64,000 bases of DNA from Parvibaculum sp. (GTDB taxonomy: Bacteria > Pseudomonadota > Alphaproteobacteria > Parvibaculales > Parvibaculaceae). Made by a program: the position numbers and the translations under genes. This document shows positions 54,821 to 63,168 of this stretch, one piece after another. The stretch is from NCBI GenBank assembly GCA_031291615.1, contig JARLIS010000030.1:1-64000 (forward strand), given 5' to 3'. The notes under the pieces were generated by a model. That model was not told the origin of the DNA. It was given only the letters and a program-made list of their open reading frames with translations, and did not search any database. How positions within the stretch are numbered: position 1 is the stretch's first letter; the number at the start of each line of letters is the position of its first letter.

Positions 54821-56464
54821 ATGAGTGATTTCGACTACATCATCATCGGCGCCGGCAGCGCAGGCTGCGTGCTGGCGAACCGCCTGTCGGAAAATCCGGC
54901 CAACAAAGTTCTGCTGCTCGAAGCTGGCGGCAAGGATTCGAGCATCCTCATTCACATGCCGGCCGGCGTCGGCGGGCTGATCGGGACCGAGCTCGTCAAC
55001 TGGTACTACTACACCGAAGGCCAGCCGCATCTGAACAACCGCAAGCTCTTCTGGCCGCGCGGCAAGGTGCTCGGCGGCTCGTCGTCGATCAACGGCATGA
55101 TCTATATTCGCGGTCACGCGCGTGACTACGACCTCTGGCGCCAGATGGGCCTCGAGGGCTGGGGCTTTGCGGACGTGCTGCCCTATTTCCGCCGCTCGGA
55201 AGGCAACGAGAACGGGTCGAGCGCCTTTCACGGCGGCGAGGGCCCGCTCGGCGTCTCCAATGCGCGCAAGACCAACGTGCTGTTCGACGCCTTCGTCGAG
55301 GCGGGCAAGCAGGCCGGCCATCCTTATACGGACGATTTCAACGGTCCGCAGCAGGAGGGCATGGGCCCCTATCAGACGACGATCAAGGACGGCAAGCGTT
55401 GCAGCGCGGCGGTCGGCTATCTCGTTCCGGCCATGTCGCGGCCGAACCTCAAGGTTGAGGTGAAGGCGCTCACGAACCGCATTCTTTTCGAGGGCAAGAA
55501 GGCCGTCGGCGTCGAATACACGCAGAACGGCGAGGTCAAGACCGCGCGCGCGAACAAGGAGGTCATCCTTTCGGGCGGCGCCGTCAACTCGCCGCAGGTT
55601 CTGCTGCTGTCGGGCATCGGCAATGGCGAATATCTGCGCAAGTTCGGCATCAATGTCGTCGCCGATCTGCCGGGCGTCGGCCAGAACCTTCAGGATCACC
55701 TCGATTGCACGGTGATCTACGAGTGCAAGCAGCCGATCACGCTGCACAGCCAGATGAATATCGTCCGCCAGCTCATGACGGGCGTTCAATACACCTTCTT
55801 CAAGACCGGCCTCGGCGCGTCGCAGGGGCTCGAATCCGGCGGCTTCCTGAAAACGCGGCCGGAGCTCGAAATTCCCGACATCCAGCTTCACTTCGTCGCC
55901 GCGATGATGCGCGACCATGCGCGCACCAAGTCGGACCGGCACGGCTTCACCATTCATGTCTGCCAGCTCCGTCCGGAAAGCCGCGGCTATGTGGCGCTGA
56001 AGTCGCTCGATCCGGCGGATCATGCGCTGATCCAGCCGAACTATCTCGCCACGGAAACCGATCGCCGCACGCTGCGCGACGGCACCCGCATCGTGCGCAA
56101 CATCATGGCCCAGCGGGCGATGGACCCTTATCGCGGGCCGGAATTCTGGCCGGGCGCGGACAAGCAGAGCGACGCCGAGATCGACGCCTGGGTGCGCGAG
56201 AGCGCGGAGACGATCTATCACCCGGTCGGAACCGCCAAGATGGGCAACGATCCGATGGCGGTGGTCGACAACAAGTGCAAGGTGCGCGGGATCGAAGGTC
56301 TGCGCGTCGTCGACGCTTCCGTCATGCCGACGCTTGTCGGCGGCAACACCAATGCGCCGACGATCATGATCGCGGAAAAGATTTCCGACGATATTCTCGG
56401 CCGCGCGGCGCTTTCGCCGGAGAACGTGACCATTGCCGAAGACCGGCGCGGCGCGGCGGCGTAA
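54821..56464 (+). CDS. GMC family FAD-dependent oxidoreductase (alcohol oxidase/choline dehydrogenase-like; AlkJ-like)
   Basis: 547 residues from the ATG at 54821 (MSDFDYIIIGAGSAGCVLAN). The FAD motif is IIGAGSAGCVLANRLSE, the GMC signature 1 region is WPRGKVLGGSSSINGMIYIRG, and signature 2 is GGAVNSPQVLLLSGIG. The C-terminal catalytic His and Asn are in ETIYHPVGTAKMG and VVDASVMPTLVGGNTNAPT. Likely oxidises primary or secondary alcohols (membrane-linked AlkJ type in alkane degraders), transferring electrons to quinone. The exact substrate is not shown. Confidence 0.92.
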   Translation: MSDFDYIIIGAGSAGCVLANRLSENPANKVLLLEAGGKDSSILIHMPAGVGGLIGTELVNWYYYTEGQPHLNNRKLFWPRGKVLGGSSSINGMIYIRGHARDYDLWRQMGLEGWGFADVLPYFRRSEGNENGSSAFHGGEGPLGVSNARKTNVLFDAFVEAGKQAGHPYTDDFNGPQQEGMGPYQTTIKDGKRCSAAVGYLVPAMSRPNLKVEVKALTNRILFEGKKAVGVEYTQNGEVKTARANKEVILSGGAVNSPQVLLLSGIGNGEYLRKFGINVVADLPGVGQNLQDHLDCTVIYECKQPITLHSQMNIVRQLMTGVQYTFFKTGLGASQGLESGGFLKTRPELEIPDIQLHFVAAMMRDHARTKSDRHGFTIHVCQLRPESRGYVALKSLDPADHALIQPNYLATETDRRTLRDGTRIVRNIMAQRAMDPYRGPEFWPGADKQSDAEIDAWVRESAETIYHPVGTAKMGNDPMAVVDNKCKVRGIEGLRVVDASVMPTLVGGNTNAPTIMIAEKISDDILGRAALSPENVTIAEDRRGAAA

Positions 56465-56487
56465 CCGCAGCATCGCTCAAACGACAA

Positions 56488-56515
56488 GGGCCGGCGTCAA
56501 GCGCCGGCCCTTTTT
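56488..56515 (+). terminator. Rho-independent terminator after the GMC gene
   Basis: GGGCCGGCG (56488-56496), loop TCAAG, CGCCGGCCC (56502-56510), then five T. A strong, clear signal. Confidence 0.9.
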
Positions 56516-56535
56516 CTTTGTCTTGCGGCGTGGAG

Positions 56536-57207
56536 CTAGGACTTCTGTTCGCCGGTCTGGCCTGCCGCGACTTTCACGAGGCGCAGATATGAGCGCTCGC
56601 TGCGAAGCGGTGCGCGGCGGTTGGCGAGGCTCGCTATGCCGGCGGATACGACCGGCGGCTTTTCCCGGACGATGCGGCGGGCGGCTTCGACGGCGGGCTC
56701 GCGCTTCGGCATGCGTTCGGGATCGAGGATCTGCAAGCGGTCGATCCATTGGCGGGCGAGAAGCTGGTCGCCGATCCAGGGAAATTCTTTGACAGGCACG
56801 GCGCAGCCGAGCACGCGGGTGATGGCGCCGTTGTCCTGCGCCAGCGGCAGCAGGATCATCTCGAAGGTCGCCTCGCGCTGCTCGTTGGTGGCGGCGGTAT
56901 ATTCGACGATGCTGATGCTTGCATTCAACGTGACGTCACGGAGCGCGTGCTTCAGGCTCGACAGACAATCTTCCTGCCACATCGAGAGCATGTTGTGGCC
57001 GCGGAATTCCATGCTGTAGACGCTGCAAAGGCCGGTGCCTGCGAGGCGGAAACGATAGGTGTTCTCGTCCTGGCGTTCGAGGATGAAGACGTAAGGGAGA
57101 ATGCGTCGGATGTCGCCCGGTTCGATTTCGCTGCGCAGCGGCGCGGGACGCCCGGCGCGGATCGCGTTCCAGTAGTCGAAAAGCGCCTGTGTCGTCTTGT
57201 GCTTCAT
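56536..57207 (-). CDS. PAS_5-type PAS-domain protein
   Basis: 223 residues. It begins MKHKTTQALFDYWNAIRAGR with RSEIEPGDIRRILPYVFILE then YRFRLAGTGLCSVYSMEFRG, and ends in a basic tail. The layout is the same as the protein at 26955 and closer to the canonical family. Function unknown. It converges with the terminator of the GMC gene. Confidence 0.82.
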   Translation of the reverse strand: MKHKTTQALFDYWNAIRAGRPAPLRSEIEPGDIRRILPYVFILERQDENTYRFRLAGTGLCSVYSMEFRGHNMLSMWQEDCLSSLKHALRDVTLNASISIVEYTAATNEQREATFEMILLPLAQDNGAITRVLGCAVPVKEFPWIGDQLLARQWIDRLQILDPERMPKREPAVEAARRIVREKPPVVSAGIASLANRRAPLRSERSYLRLVKVAAGQTGEQKS

Positions 57208-57750
57208 AACAATACATCCCCTGCCACCAGCTCACCGGCGGGGGAGGCCCCCTTCGCGCCTTCCGAACCGGAAGGCTGCCCACGGCGAGAATCCTAACTC
57301 AATCAAAGCGGAACGTCCCGTTTCGGTTCGCCCTTTTTTGAAACCCTTCCGGCTTGTCGCGCGCGTTTCGTCGAGGGACGGGGCGCGAGCTCGAGCCGGG
57401 TTACAGGCGCAAGGGAGCAGAAAGCGTGCCAGCGCCGGCCCGAATGATTAACGAGCGGCGCGACGGCTTTGCGACACGGGTCGGCATGTTCTGGAATATT
57501 TAATTAAATCAACAAGTTGAACCGTGACGCACGCGGGTTGCGGAAGGTTGCGCCAGTATCCGGAGGTTAAAGCGGGCGTGTCGCGACGGGTCACACGGCG
57601 CGGCGGCGAATGGCACGAAGCGTGCGGATACGGGGCGCGCGGGCGTCGCTCGCGGACCGGTCCGCATTCCGGCACGGGTTTCGCAGCGGGAAGGTTCAGA
57701 GCGCCGGATGGGCGCACAAAGCGTCCCTTTACGGGCCGGGAGTATTAAAG
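57208..57750. other. Intergenic region upstream of the Asn/Thr-rich protein gene
   Basis: 543 bp without a gene I can support. Near 57238 GGGGGAGG-CCCCC forms a small hairpin. At 57493-57520 an AT-rich patch (ATATTTAATTAAATCAACAA) may be a promoter. The rest is GC-rich leader with no further clear element. Confidence 0.4.
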
Positions 57751-58836
57751 ATGAAACAGCGAACCCCCCTCATCTCCACCTGGACGATGGCTCTCGCGCT
57801 TGCCGCGGGCATCTACGGCATCATGGGCGCGAACGCGGCCGAAGCCGGAAACCGCGCCGGATACGGCGGCAACTGGAACAGCGGCGGCAACTTTGGCGGC
57901 GGCGGCTATGGCGGCGGTCAGTCCAATGGCGGCTGCGGCGGCACAGGCTGCGGCAGCGCGCCGTCGACGCCGACCGAAGATTGCGGCTGCGGCACCCAGA
58001 CGCCTCCTCCGCCTCCGCCTCCCCAGGCCGATTGCGGTTGCGACGATCACGGCGGCGGTGGCGGCGGCGGGCACAATTCAAACAAGAACGCCAACTACAA
58101 TTACAACCAGAACACCAACACCAACACGAACAACAACACGAATAACAATACCAACAACAATACGAACACCAACAACAACACGAACAATATCGACGTCACC
58201 GTCAATGTGAACGCGTCTGCGAACGCTTCGGCGACGGCGGCCGCAAACGCGATGGCCAATGCCAATGCCGCTGCAAACACAGCGTCGAATTCGCTCAGCG
58301 GCCGCAGCGCGGTTGCGATCGGCAGCGGCGCGGGATCGATCGGTGGCGGCGGCAGCGGCGGCTATTACGTCTCGGCCCCACAGTCGGCGCCGATGGGCGC
58401 TCTCGATGTGGTTGTCCGCGACGAGGTCGTCATGAAGCCGGTCAAGGGCGTCTGCGTCAGCGCCAAGGGTCTCGAAGAGGCCGCGCGCTTCTCGACGCCG
58501 GTGCGCGAGATCGCGCCGGAGGACGATGTTGAAGTGTTCCATTGCGTCGCCGGCGACATGCTGGTGGCGACCATCGGCCGGATGGTCGGCGATGGCGGCC
58601 AGAAAGCCTCCGATTATACGGGCGGCTATGTGATCGAATGCCGCGAAGGCGAAGCGCTGCGGCACGGTTCGAACGGCATGCTGGCTTGCGCGGCCTCTCA
58701 GGTCCGCTCCAGCCGGGGCGACAATGCGGGCGAGGGCCGCACGGGCTATGCGGAGGTCTTCATCCGCAAGACCGAGCGCGCCCAGCGGAGCGCCAGCACG
58801 GGCGGCGGCTTCTTCAGCGGCGGCGTCGGCTACTAG
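57751..58836 (+). CDS. Secreted Gly/Asn/Thr-rich low-complexity protein with Cys pairs
   Basis: 361 residues from the ATG at 57751. Signal peptide (MKQRTPLISTWTMALALAAG, cleaved after ANA). Residues about 33-67 are Gly-rich, with CGGTGCGS and later CGCGTQT and CGCDD; about 85-91 is Pro-rich; 109-147 is an Asn/Thr tract; 149-178 alternates V/A/S with N (IDVTVNVNASANASATAAAN). The C-terminal domain (215-361) is folded with several Cys. No family recognised. It resembles structural adhesins or fibre proteins; a link to the CsgG-like gene is my inference. The DNA of the tract uses several Asn and Thr codons. Confidence 0.72.
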   Translation: MKQRTPLISTWTMALALAAGIYGIMGANAAEAGNRAGYGGNWNSGGNFGGGGYGGGQSNGGCGGTGCGSAPSTPTEDCGCGTQTPPPPPPPQADCGCDDHGGGGGGGHNSNKNANYNYNQNTNTNTNNNTNNNTNNNTNTNNNTNNIDVTVNVNASANASATAAANAMANANAAANTASNSLSGRSAVAIGSGAGSIGGGGSGGYYVSAPQSAPMGALDVVVRDEVVMKPVKGVCVSAKGLEEAARFSTPVREIAPEDDVEVFHCVAGDMLVATIGRMVGDGGQKASDYTGGYVIECREGEALRHGSNGMLACAASQVRSSRGDNAGEGRTGYAEVFIRKTERAQRSASTGGGFFSGGVGY

Positions 58837-58862
58837 GTTTCATCGTCAGTTTACGGAAAAAG

Positions 58863-58890
58863 ACGGGGAGGGCGCTGCTCTCCCCGTTTT
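58863..58890 (+). terminator. Rho-independent terminator after the low-complexity protein
   Basis: ACGGGGAG (58863-58870), loop GGCGCTGCT, CTCCCCGT (58880-58887), followed by TTT and AGTTTG. Perfect 8-bp stem. Confidence 0.85.
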
Positions 58891-58969
58891 AGTTTGTCCG
58901 GGCGGGCTTGCTGTGCGGACCAAATTGGCAAAGGATGGCCGCAGGGGGAGCTGAAGCCGGAGATTTCCG

Positions 58970-59653
58970 ATGGCTGCTCTTTACGACCACGCTGCCGATC
59001 TTGTCCGGATCATTTACGACCGTCGCATCGACGGGCCGCCGGTGCTCAACACGCGCACGTCTTTTCCGAATTCCGGCAAATTTATTGCCGCCTGGCGGGA
59101 GATCCGCGCCGAGGCGCTGGGCGTTGCCGCGAATATCAGGTCCGTGCCGCGTTTTCACGAGATCATGAGAGAGCAGGCCGATATTTCGGCGAATGATGGG
59201 CGCGACTGGCGCATGTTCATTCTGAAGGCCTATGGCGTGGCGAGCCCGCGCAACATGGCGGCCTGTCCGGTGCTTGCCTCGGTCGTCGCCGCCTCGCCCG
59301 ATGTGCTTTCGGCCTCGATCTCGTTTCTCGCGCCCGGCAAGCGCGTGCCGTCGCATCGCGGACCGTTCAGGGGCGTGCTCAGGTTCTATCTCGCGCTCTC
59401 CATGCCGCTGACGCCCGACGGGCGGCCGGGCGCCGTGCTGACGGTTGCCGGGCGGGAGTACCGGCTCTCGGACGGGGAGTGCCTGCTCTGGGACGACACC
59501 TATCCGCATTCCGTGCGCAACGACAGCGAGGAGGTGCGCATCGTGCTGCTGCTCGATATCTGGCGGCGCGACATGCCGCTCGACATGGTGCTCTTCTCCC
59601 GAATGCTGATGACGATCGTGAGGTGGGGCATCAGGTTTCGAGGTCTGACATAG
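58970..59653 (+). CDS. Aspartyl/asparaginyl beta-hydroxylase family protein
   Basis: 227 residues. The Fe(II)/2-oxoglutarate double-stranded helix includes VPSHRGPFRGVLRFYLALSM and DDTYPHSVRNDSEEVRIVLL, with the His pair and Arg needed for iron and 2OG. No membrane helix is present at the N terminus, so it is the cytosolic short form. Members act on proteins or, as LpxO, on lipid A; the substrate here is unknown. It follows the Asn-rich protein by 133 bp but after a terminator. Confidence 0.88.
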   Translation: MAALYDHAADLVRIIYDRRIDGPPVLNTRTSFPNSGKFIAAWREIRAEALGVAANIRSVPRFHEIMREQADISANDGRDWRMFILKAYGVASPRNMAACPVLASVVAASPDVLSASISFLAPGKRVPSHRGPFRGVLRFYLALSMPLTPDGRPGAVLTVAGREYRLSDGECLLWDDTYPHSVRNDSEEVRIVLLLDIWRRDMPLDMVLFSRMLMTIVRWGIRFRGLT

Positions 59654-59702
59654 CTTTCGCCCGGGCGCTTGATAGGGCCGCCCGCAGGTTTTATTTTCAG
59701 CT

Positions 59703-59753
59703 CCGGCGGGGACGACCCGGCCGGTTCCCAAAATCTGGACGAGGACGACCTCG
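59703..59753 (+). promoter_or_regulatory. Guanidine-II riboswitch (mini-ykkC)
   Basis: Two small hairpins with identical ACGA loops: GGG-ACGA-CCC within CCGGCGGGGACGACCC (about 59704-59723), and CGAGG-ACGA-CCTCG (59740-59753). This tandem ACGR design is the mini-ykkC, guanidine-II riboswitch. It lies 24 bp before a SugE/Gdx SMR gene, its classical target, with the ribosome site GGAG just beyond the second hairpin. Expected to switch translation on with guanidinium. Confidence 0.85.
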
Positions 59754-59776
59754 CTGCATCTCAGATGGAGTGCGTC

Positions 59777-60094
59777 ATGGCGTGGTTGATTCTGGCTGTC
59801 GCTGCCGTAATCGAAGTGGTCTGGGCCTGGAGCCTGAAGGCGAGCGAGGGCTTCACCAGGGGGCCGGTCATCGCGATCATGCTCGCAGCGATGCTGGCGA
59901 CGACGTTCCTGCTTTCCATGACGACCAGGACGCTGCCTCTCGGAACGACTTATGCGGTCTGGACGGGAGCGGGCATCGTCGGTTCTGTTGTCGTCGGCAT
60001 TCTTGTTTATGGCGAGGGGGCGAGCTTCCTGCGGCTTGGCGCCATCACGCTCATTGTTTGCGGCGTTGCGATGCTGAAGTTCGCGGAGAGTTGA
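59777..60094 (+). CDS. gdx: SMR family guanidinium exporter (SugE/Gdx)
   Basis: 105 residues from the ATG at 59777 (MAWLILAVAAVIEVVWAWSL), four membrane helices. The membrane-embedded Glu13 (IEVVWAWSLK) is the proton/substrate-binding residue. The GTTYAVWTGAGIVGSVVVGI loop is the typical SMR signature. Preceded by a guanidine-II riboswitch, which supports guanidinium as substrate. Works as an antiparallel dimer by family. Confidence 0.93.
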   Translation: MAWLILAVAAVIEVVWAWSLKASEGFTRGPVIAIMLAAMLATTFLLSMTTRTLPLGTTYAVWTGAGIVGSVVVGILVYGEGASFLRLGAITLIVCGVAMLKFAES

Positions 60095-60552
60095 GTGGCA
60101 TTCCTGCATCAGCGTCTGAAATAGTCATCCGCATAGTGAATATGCATTGGCAACGACGCGACTCGGATGTAATCAAGCGCGCATGACGAACAGCACTCAA
60201 AATTGGAACAAGCGTTTCGGTACCTACTCGCCCTCGGGGCCGGGTCGTTCGCGCTTGCGCTGAGTTTGCATGCAGGAATCGACGACCAGAGCCCCATCCA
60301 ACCGGTTGGGGCTCTTGTCGTTTCAGGACTCCCGCCGGTGATTTCCGCCTCGAAATCACGGAGTCCGACATGTTGCCCTTTCATCAACTGAAACGAACCG
60401 CAGAGATCGGCGGCGAACCCGCGCGCGGCGAAATCCGCGCGCCGCCCGATCGCTGAACGCACGACGCCGCAAAGAACAGATTGAGAGAGTCCGACGGACC
60501 GCAAAAACGCGCGGGAACCGAACGCAGACTCACATGCCGATAGGAGAGCCCC
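60095..60552. other. Structured non-coding region with three hairpins
   Basis: 458 bp. CGAC-C-AGAGCCCC / GGGGCTCT-T-GTCG (60283-60320) is a long, nearly perfect stem; GTGATTTC/GAAATCAC (60338-60359) and GCGCGCGG/CCGCGCGC (60421-60442) follow. No convincing gene is present; a leftward frame at 60109-60504 looks artificial. It may hold the gdx terminator and a small RNA or a remnant of a mobile element. The ATG of the following membrane protein has an AGGAG site. Confidence 0.4.
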
Positions 60553-60912
60553 ATGTTTGCCTTCCCGACCCGCCTGTGGCGGTTGAGTCAGGAATTTCCG
60601 CGCGTCGCCGGCGTTGCTTTCGGCCTCGCCGTTTATCTCTATGTGATTTTGTCGGCGCGCGCGGGCGGCGGCATTCTCGACCTTGCGGCTATTGTGCTGC
60701 CGGCGGTCGAGTTCTCGATGTTCGCGGCGTTCTTTGCGGTCTACAGGGACGGCGTTGCGCCGCGCGTCGACGGATCGAGGCTCGTTGCGACGATCGTGCT
60801 CTGGCTGGTGCTGGACGGTCTGGCGACGGCGGTCTGGGTTGCGTTGGCGCGTGCGGCAATCGCGTCTTACGCCAAGCTCGGAGCGCCGCCCGCCTTCGAC
60901 CTCTCGATCTGA
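60553..60912 (+). CDS. Small membrane protein of unknown function
   Basis: 119 residues, AGGAG before the ATG. About three hydrophobic helices (AGVAFGLAVYLYVILSARAGG; ILDLAAIVLPAVEFSMFAAF; LVATIVLWLVLDGLATAVWV). No family recognised. Followed at once by a terminator, so a single-gene unit. Confidence 0.7.
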   Translation: MFAFPTRLWRLSQEFPRVAGVAFGLAVYLYVILSARAGGGILDLAAIVLPAVEFSMFAAFFAVYRDGVAPRVDGSRLVATIVLWLVLDGLATAVWVALARAAIASYAKLGAPPAFDLSI

Positions 60913-60923
60913 GAAGAAAAAAG

Positions 60924-60945
60924 GGGGAGGGCAAAAACCCTCCCC
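60924..60945 (+). terminator. Terminator after the small membrane protein
   Basis: GGGGAGGG (60924-60931), loop CAAAAA, CCCTCCCC (60938-60945), then TTAGTTT. The A-tract on the left side gives limited symmetry for the other strand. Confidence 0.75.
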
Positions 60946-61122
60946 TTAGTTTCAGCTCGCCGGACCGCTTTGGGTGCCCCCCATGGGCTGTCCGGTTTCC
61001 GGCCGATCAAGCCCGGCCGGCAGCTCTCAAGACCCGGCCGCGGCTTGCGGACGGTGGCAACCTGAGAGGTGGTGCCGATGGCGACCCTTACGGTCGGAGC
61101 GCTATCGGCGAATGGAGGTGGA

Positions 61123-62199
61123 TCAGTTCACGTTGCCGCGAAGGCCGCTATTGTCGACGTCGCTGTAGTAGGCATAGGGCGCGGGGTCGGCGGCGACCTT
61201 CTGGCTGGCCGGGCGCGCGGCCGGAGCGGCCGGGGCGTCGGCGGTGCGCGGGCCGTCGGCGGGAGCGGGCATGCTGGCCGCTTCGGGATGCGTCTGGCGG
61301 TAGTCGATGGCGCCCATCGGGTCGCCATTGCCGGCGAAGCGGACGCAGTCGGAGGGGTTCACGTGATAGAGCGGAACCAGCATCTTCAGCACGGCGCGTT
61401 CGATGACGGCGCGGACGGCGAGCTGGATCGGTTCCTGCGCGCTCTCACCGGCGCCGACATCGAAGAGATTGCCGCCGAGGAAGTCGAACACGCCCGCCTT
61501 CACTTCATGGCCGACGATCTGCTTCTGATAGGAAACGAAGTCGACGACTTCGAGCGTGCGGCTGTTCACCAGACGCAGGTCGAGGCCGATATTCATGACA
61601 TAGACGTTGCCGGCCGCGCTCGCGCCCCAGCCCGTGGCGGACTGGCTCGCGACCGACGCGCTGACGCCGCCCGAGCGGATGTTGAAGTTCAGCTCGGTGA
61701 TGCCGCCGACGAGGTAGTAGTCGCTGCCGCGGATTTCGCCGGCGAAGATCTTGCGATAGTCGCCGTCGGGCTGCGCATCGCCGATGAGCTTGTTGTTGGC
61801 ATATTTGAGTTCGAGTTCGGTCACGGAGGTGTCGTAACGCTCGACCAGCGGCACGCCGGCCTTGCCCAGCGCCGACATGGCCATCAGGGACGCGCCTTGC
61901 GTGATCTTGCGGCCGGAACCGTCGGCTTCTTCCTTGCCGGTATAGTCGCGGATATTGCCGACGGCGATGCGCATCGTCTGCGCGCCGGTATCGACATGGG
62001 TCGCGATGCAGCGAAGGGCGTTGGAATAGGGCGTTTCATTGTTGATGACGGGCGCGTCGCCGATGGGCGTCGTGTAGCGACCGTCGGAGCCCGCATTGGC
62101 GCTGATGCAGCCCGTCAGCGCAAAGGCGATCGAGAGAGCGCCCAGCGTCCGCTTGGGCAGGCTCCTGTTGGTCAGTATCGACTTTGCGTTTGTAAACAC
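61123..62199 (-). CDS. CsgG-family secretion lipoprotein (HfaB-like)
   Basis: 358 residues from a GTG at 62199 (VFTNAKSILTNRSLP), favoured by AGGAG 9-10 nt upstream over the ATG at 62250. Lipobox ALTGC at residues 27-31. The CsgG domain (about 75-285) contains IAVGNIRDYTGKEEADGSGR, YLVGGITELNFNI and RLVNSRTLEVVDFVSYQKQ. In Caulobacter HfaB anchors the holdfast, in E. coli CsgG is the curli pore. The C-terminal Pro/Ala tail is not conserved. The lipoprotein would form an outer-membrane ring. Confidence 0.88.
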   Translation of the reverse strand: MFTNAKSILTNRSLPKRTLGALSIAFALTGCISANAGSDGRYTTPIGDAPVINNETPYSNALRCIATHVDTGAQTMRIAVGNIRDYTGKEEADGSGRKITQGASLMAMSALGKAGVPLVERYDTSVTELELKYANNKLIGDAQPDGDYRKIFAGEIRGSDYYLVGGITELNFNIRSGGVSASVASQSATGWGASAAGNVYVMNIGLDLRLVNSRTLEVVDFVSYQKQIVGHEVKAGVFDFLGGNLFDVGAGESAQEPIQLAVRAVIERAVLKMLVPLYHVNPSDCVRFAGNGDPMGAIDYRQTHPEAASMPAPADGPRTADAPAAPAARPASQKVAADPAPYAYYSDVDNSGLRGNVN

Positions 62200-62565
62200 G
62201 GGGGTCGTCTCCTGGTTGCCATTTGGCGTCGGGGCGGCGCGGGCGATCATCGTTTGAAGTCTTGTGATCGGCTCAGCGCCTGGCGACGTCGAAGTCGAAG
62301 CAGTGATTGCAACCGGTGTGCCAGCGGTTACACCTTGTTAAGACTTCCGGTCACGCCCGGGTTTCCGCGGGTTTTCGCGAAAGTCCGGATTTCCGCATGG
62401 CGCGAAACGGGCTTCAGGCCGGAAAGGGACAATCCGCACTCTGTCCCGCTTCGGCACGGCCGGCGGCGATGTGTTAATCCTGTGCTTTCCAGAGACAGGT
62501 CGCCTTGCGGCCCTGCGCCTCGCGGGCGAGACTTCCGCCGTCAAACACAAGAAGGGAAACACCCC
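62200..62565. other. Divergent intergenic region between CsgG-like and isomerase genes
   Basis: 366 bp. It contains a palindrome-like GGTGTGCCAGCGGTTACACC (62315-62334) and a GC-rich stretch with repeated TTTCCGCG. It must hold the promoters for the leftward CsgG-like and rightward isomerase genes. No gene supported. Confidence 0.4.
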
Positions 62566-63168
62566 TTGGCCACCCTCGAATTCTTCTTCGATTGTTCAAG
62601 CCCCTGGACCTATCTCGCCTTCAGTCGCATCGAAGGCGTGATCGAGCGGACGCAGGCCAAGGTCGAATGGCGGCCGATCCTTGTCGGCGGCATCTTCAAT
62701 TCCGTTAACCAGACCGTTTACGAAAGCCGCGCCAATCCGCATCCGGTGAAGGGGCGCTACTACGTGAAGGATCTGCGCGACTGGGCGCGCTATTGCGGCA
62801 TCGAGATCGGGCAGCCGCCGGTCTTTCCGGTGCGCGCAATCGATCCGATGCGTGCCTCCATCGTGGCGCTGGACGAGGGCAAGCTCGTGCCTTTCGCCTG
62901 GGCGACGTTCCGCGCCTATTGGGGCGAGCTCAAGGACATCAGCCAGCCGGACGTGCTGGCCGGGGTTTGCGTTAGTGTCGGGCTCGACTGGAACATGGTC
63001 AGTCGCCGCATCAAGGAAGACGACGTGAAGAACAGGTTGCGTGAAAATACCGAGGAAGTGATCGCCAGGGGCGGGTTCGGCTCGCCCACCATGTTCGTAA
63101 ACAAGACGGACATGTATTTCGGAAACGACCGGCTGCCGCTCGTCGAGGCGGCGCTCGCCCATGGTTGA
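62566..63168 (+). CDS. 2-hydroxychromene-2-carboxylate isomerase-like DsbA-family protein
   Basis: 200 residues with a TTG start at 62566 (TTGGCCACCCTCGAATTC), preceded by AAGGG nine bases away. EFFFDCSSPWTYLAFSRIEG is the kappa-class thioredoxin-fold start, and GGFGSPTMFVNKTDMYFGND the C-terminal substrate end. The family isomerises HCCA in naphthalene degradation and related GSH-dependent reactions. It overlaps the rhomboid gene by 8 bp. Confidence 0.9.
   Translation: MATLEFFFDCSSPWTYLAFSRIEGVIERTQAKVEWRPILVGGIFNSVNQTVYESRANPHPVKGRYYVKDLRDWARYCGIEIGQPPVFPVRAIDPMRASIVALDEGKLVPFAWATFRAYWGELKDISQPDVLAGVCVSVGLDWNMVSRRIKEDDVKNRLRENTEEVIARGGFGSPTMFVNKTDMYFGNDRLPLVEAALAHG

Noticed and set aside
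57448..57717. Leftward 89-residue frame in the gap before the low-complexity protein
   Set aside because: No ribosome site, basic Pro/Arg-rich composition typical of antisense GC-rich DNA.
58081..58200. Possible CRISPR-like or tandem DNA repeat
   Set aside because: The repetition is codon-level (Asn/Thr runs) inside an open frame, with no spaced identical repeats. It is low-complexity coding sequence, not an array.
58889..60109. 406-residue leftward open frame
   Set aside because: It crosses the beta-hydroxylase, the riboswitch and the gdx gene in antisense, so it is not credible.
60109..60504. Leftward 131-residue frame with several Cys
   Set aside because: It covers the hairpin-rich stretch, has no credible start site and reads as unstructured sequence.
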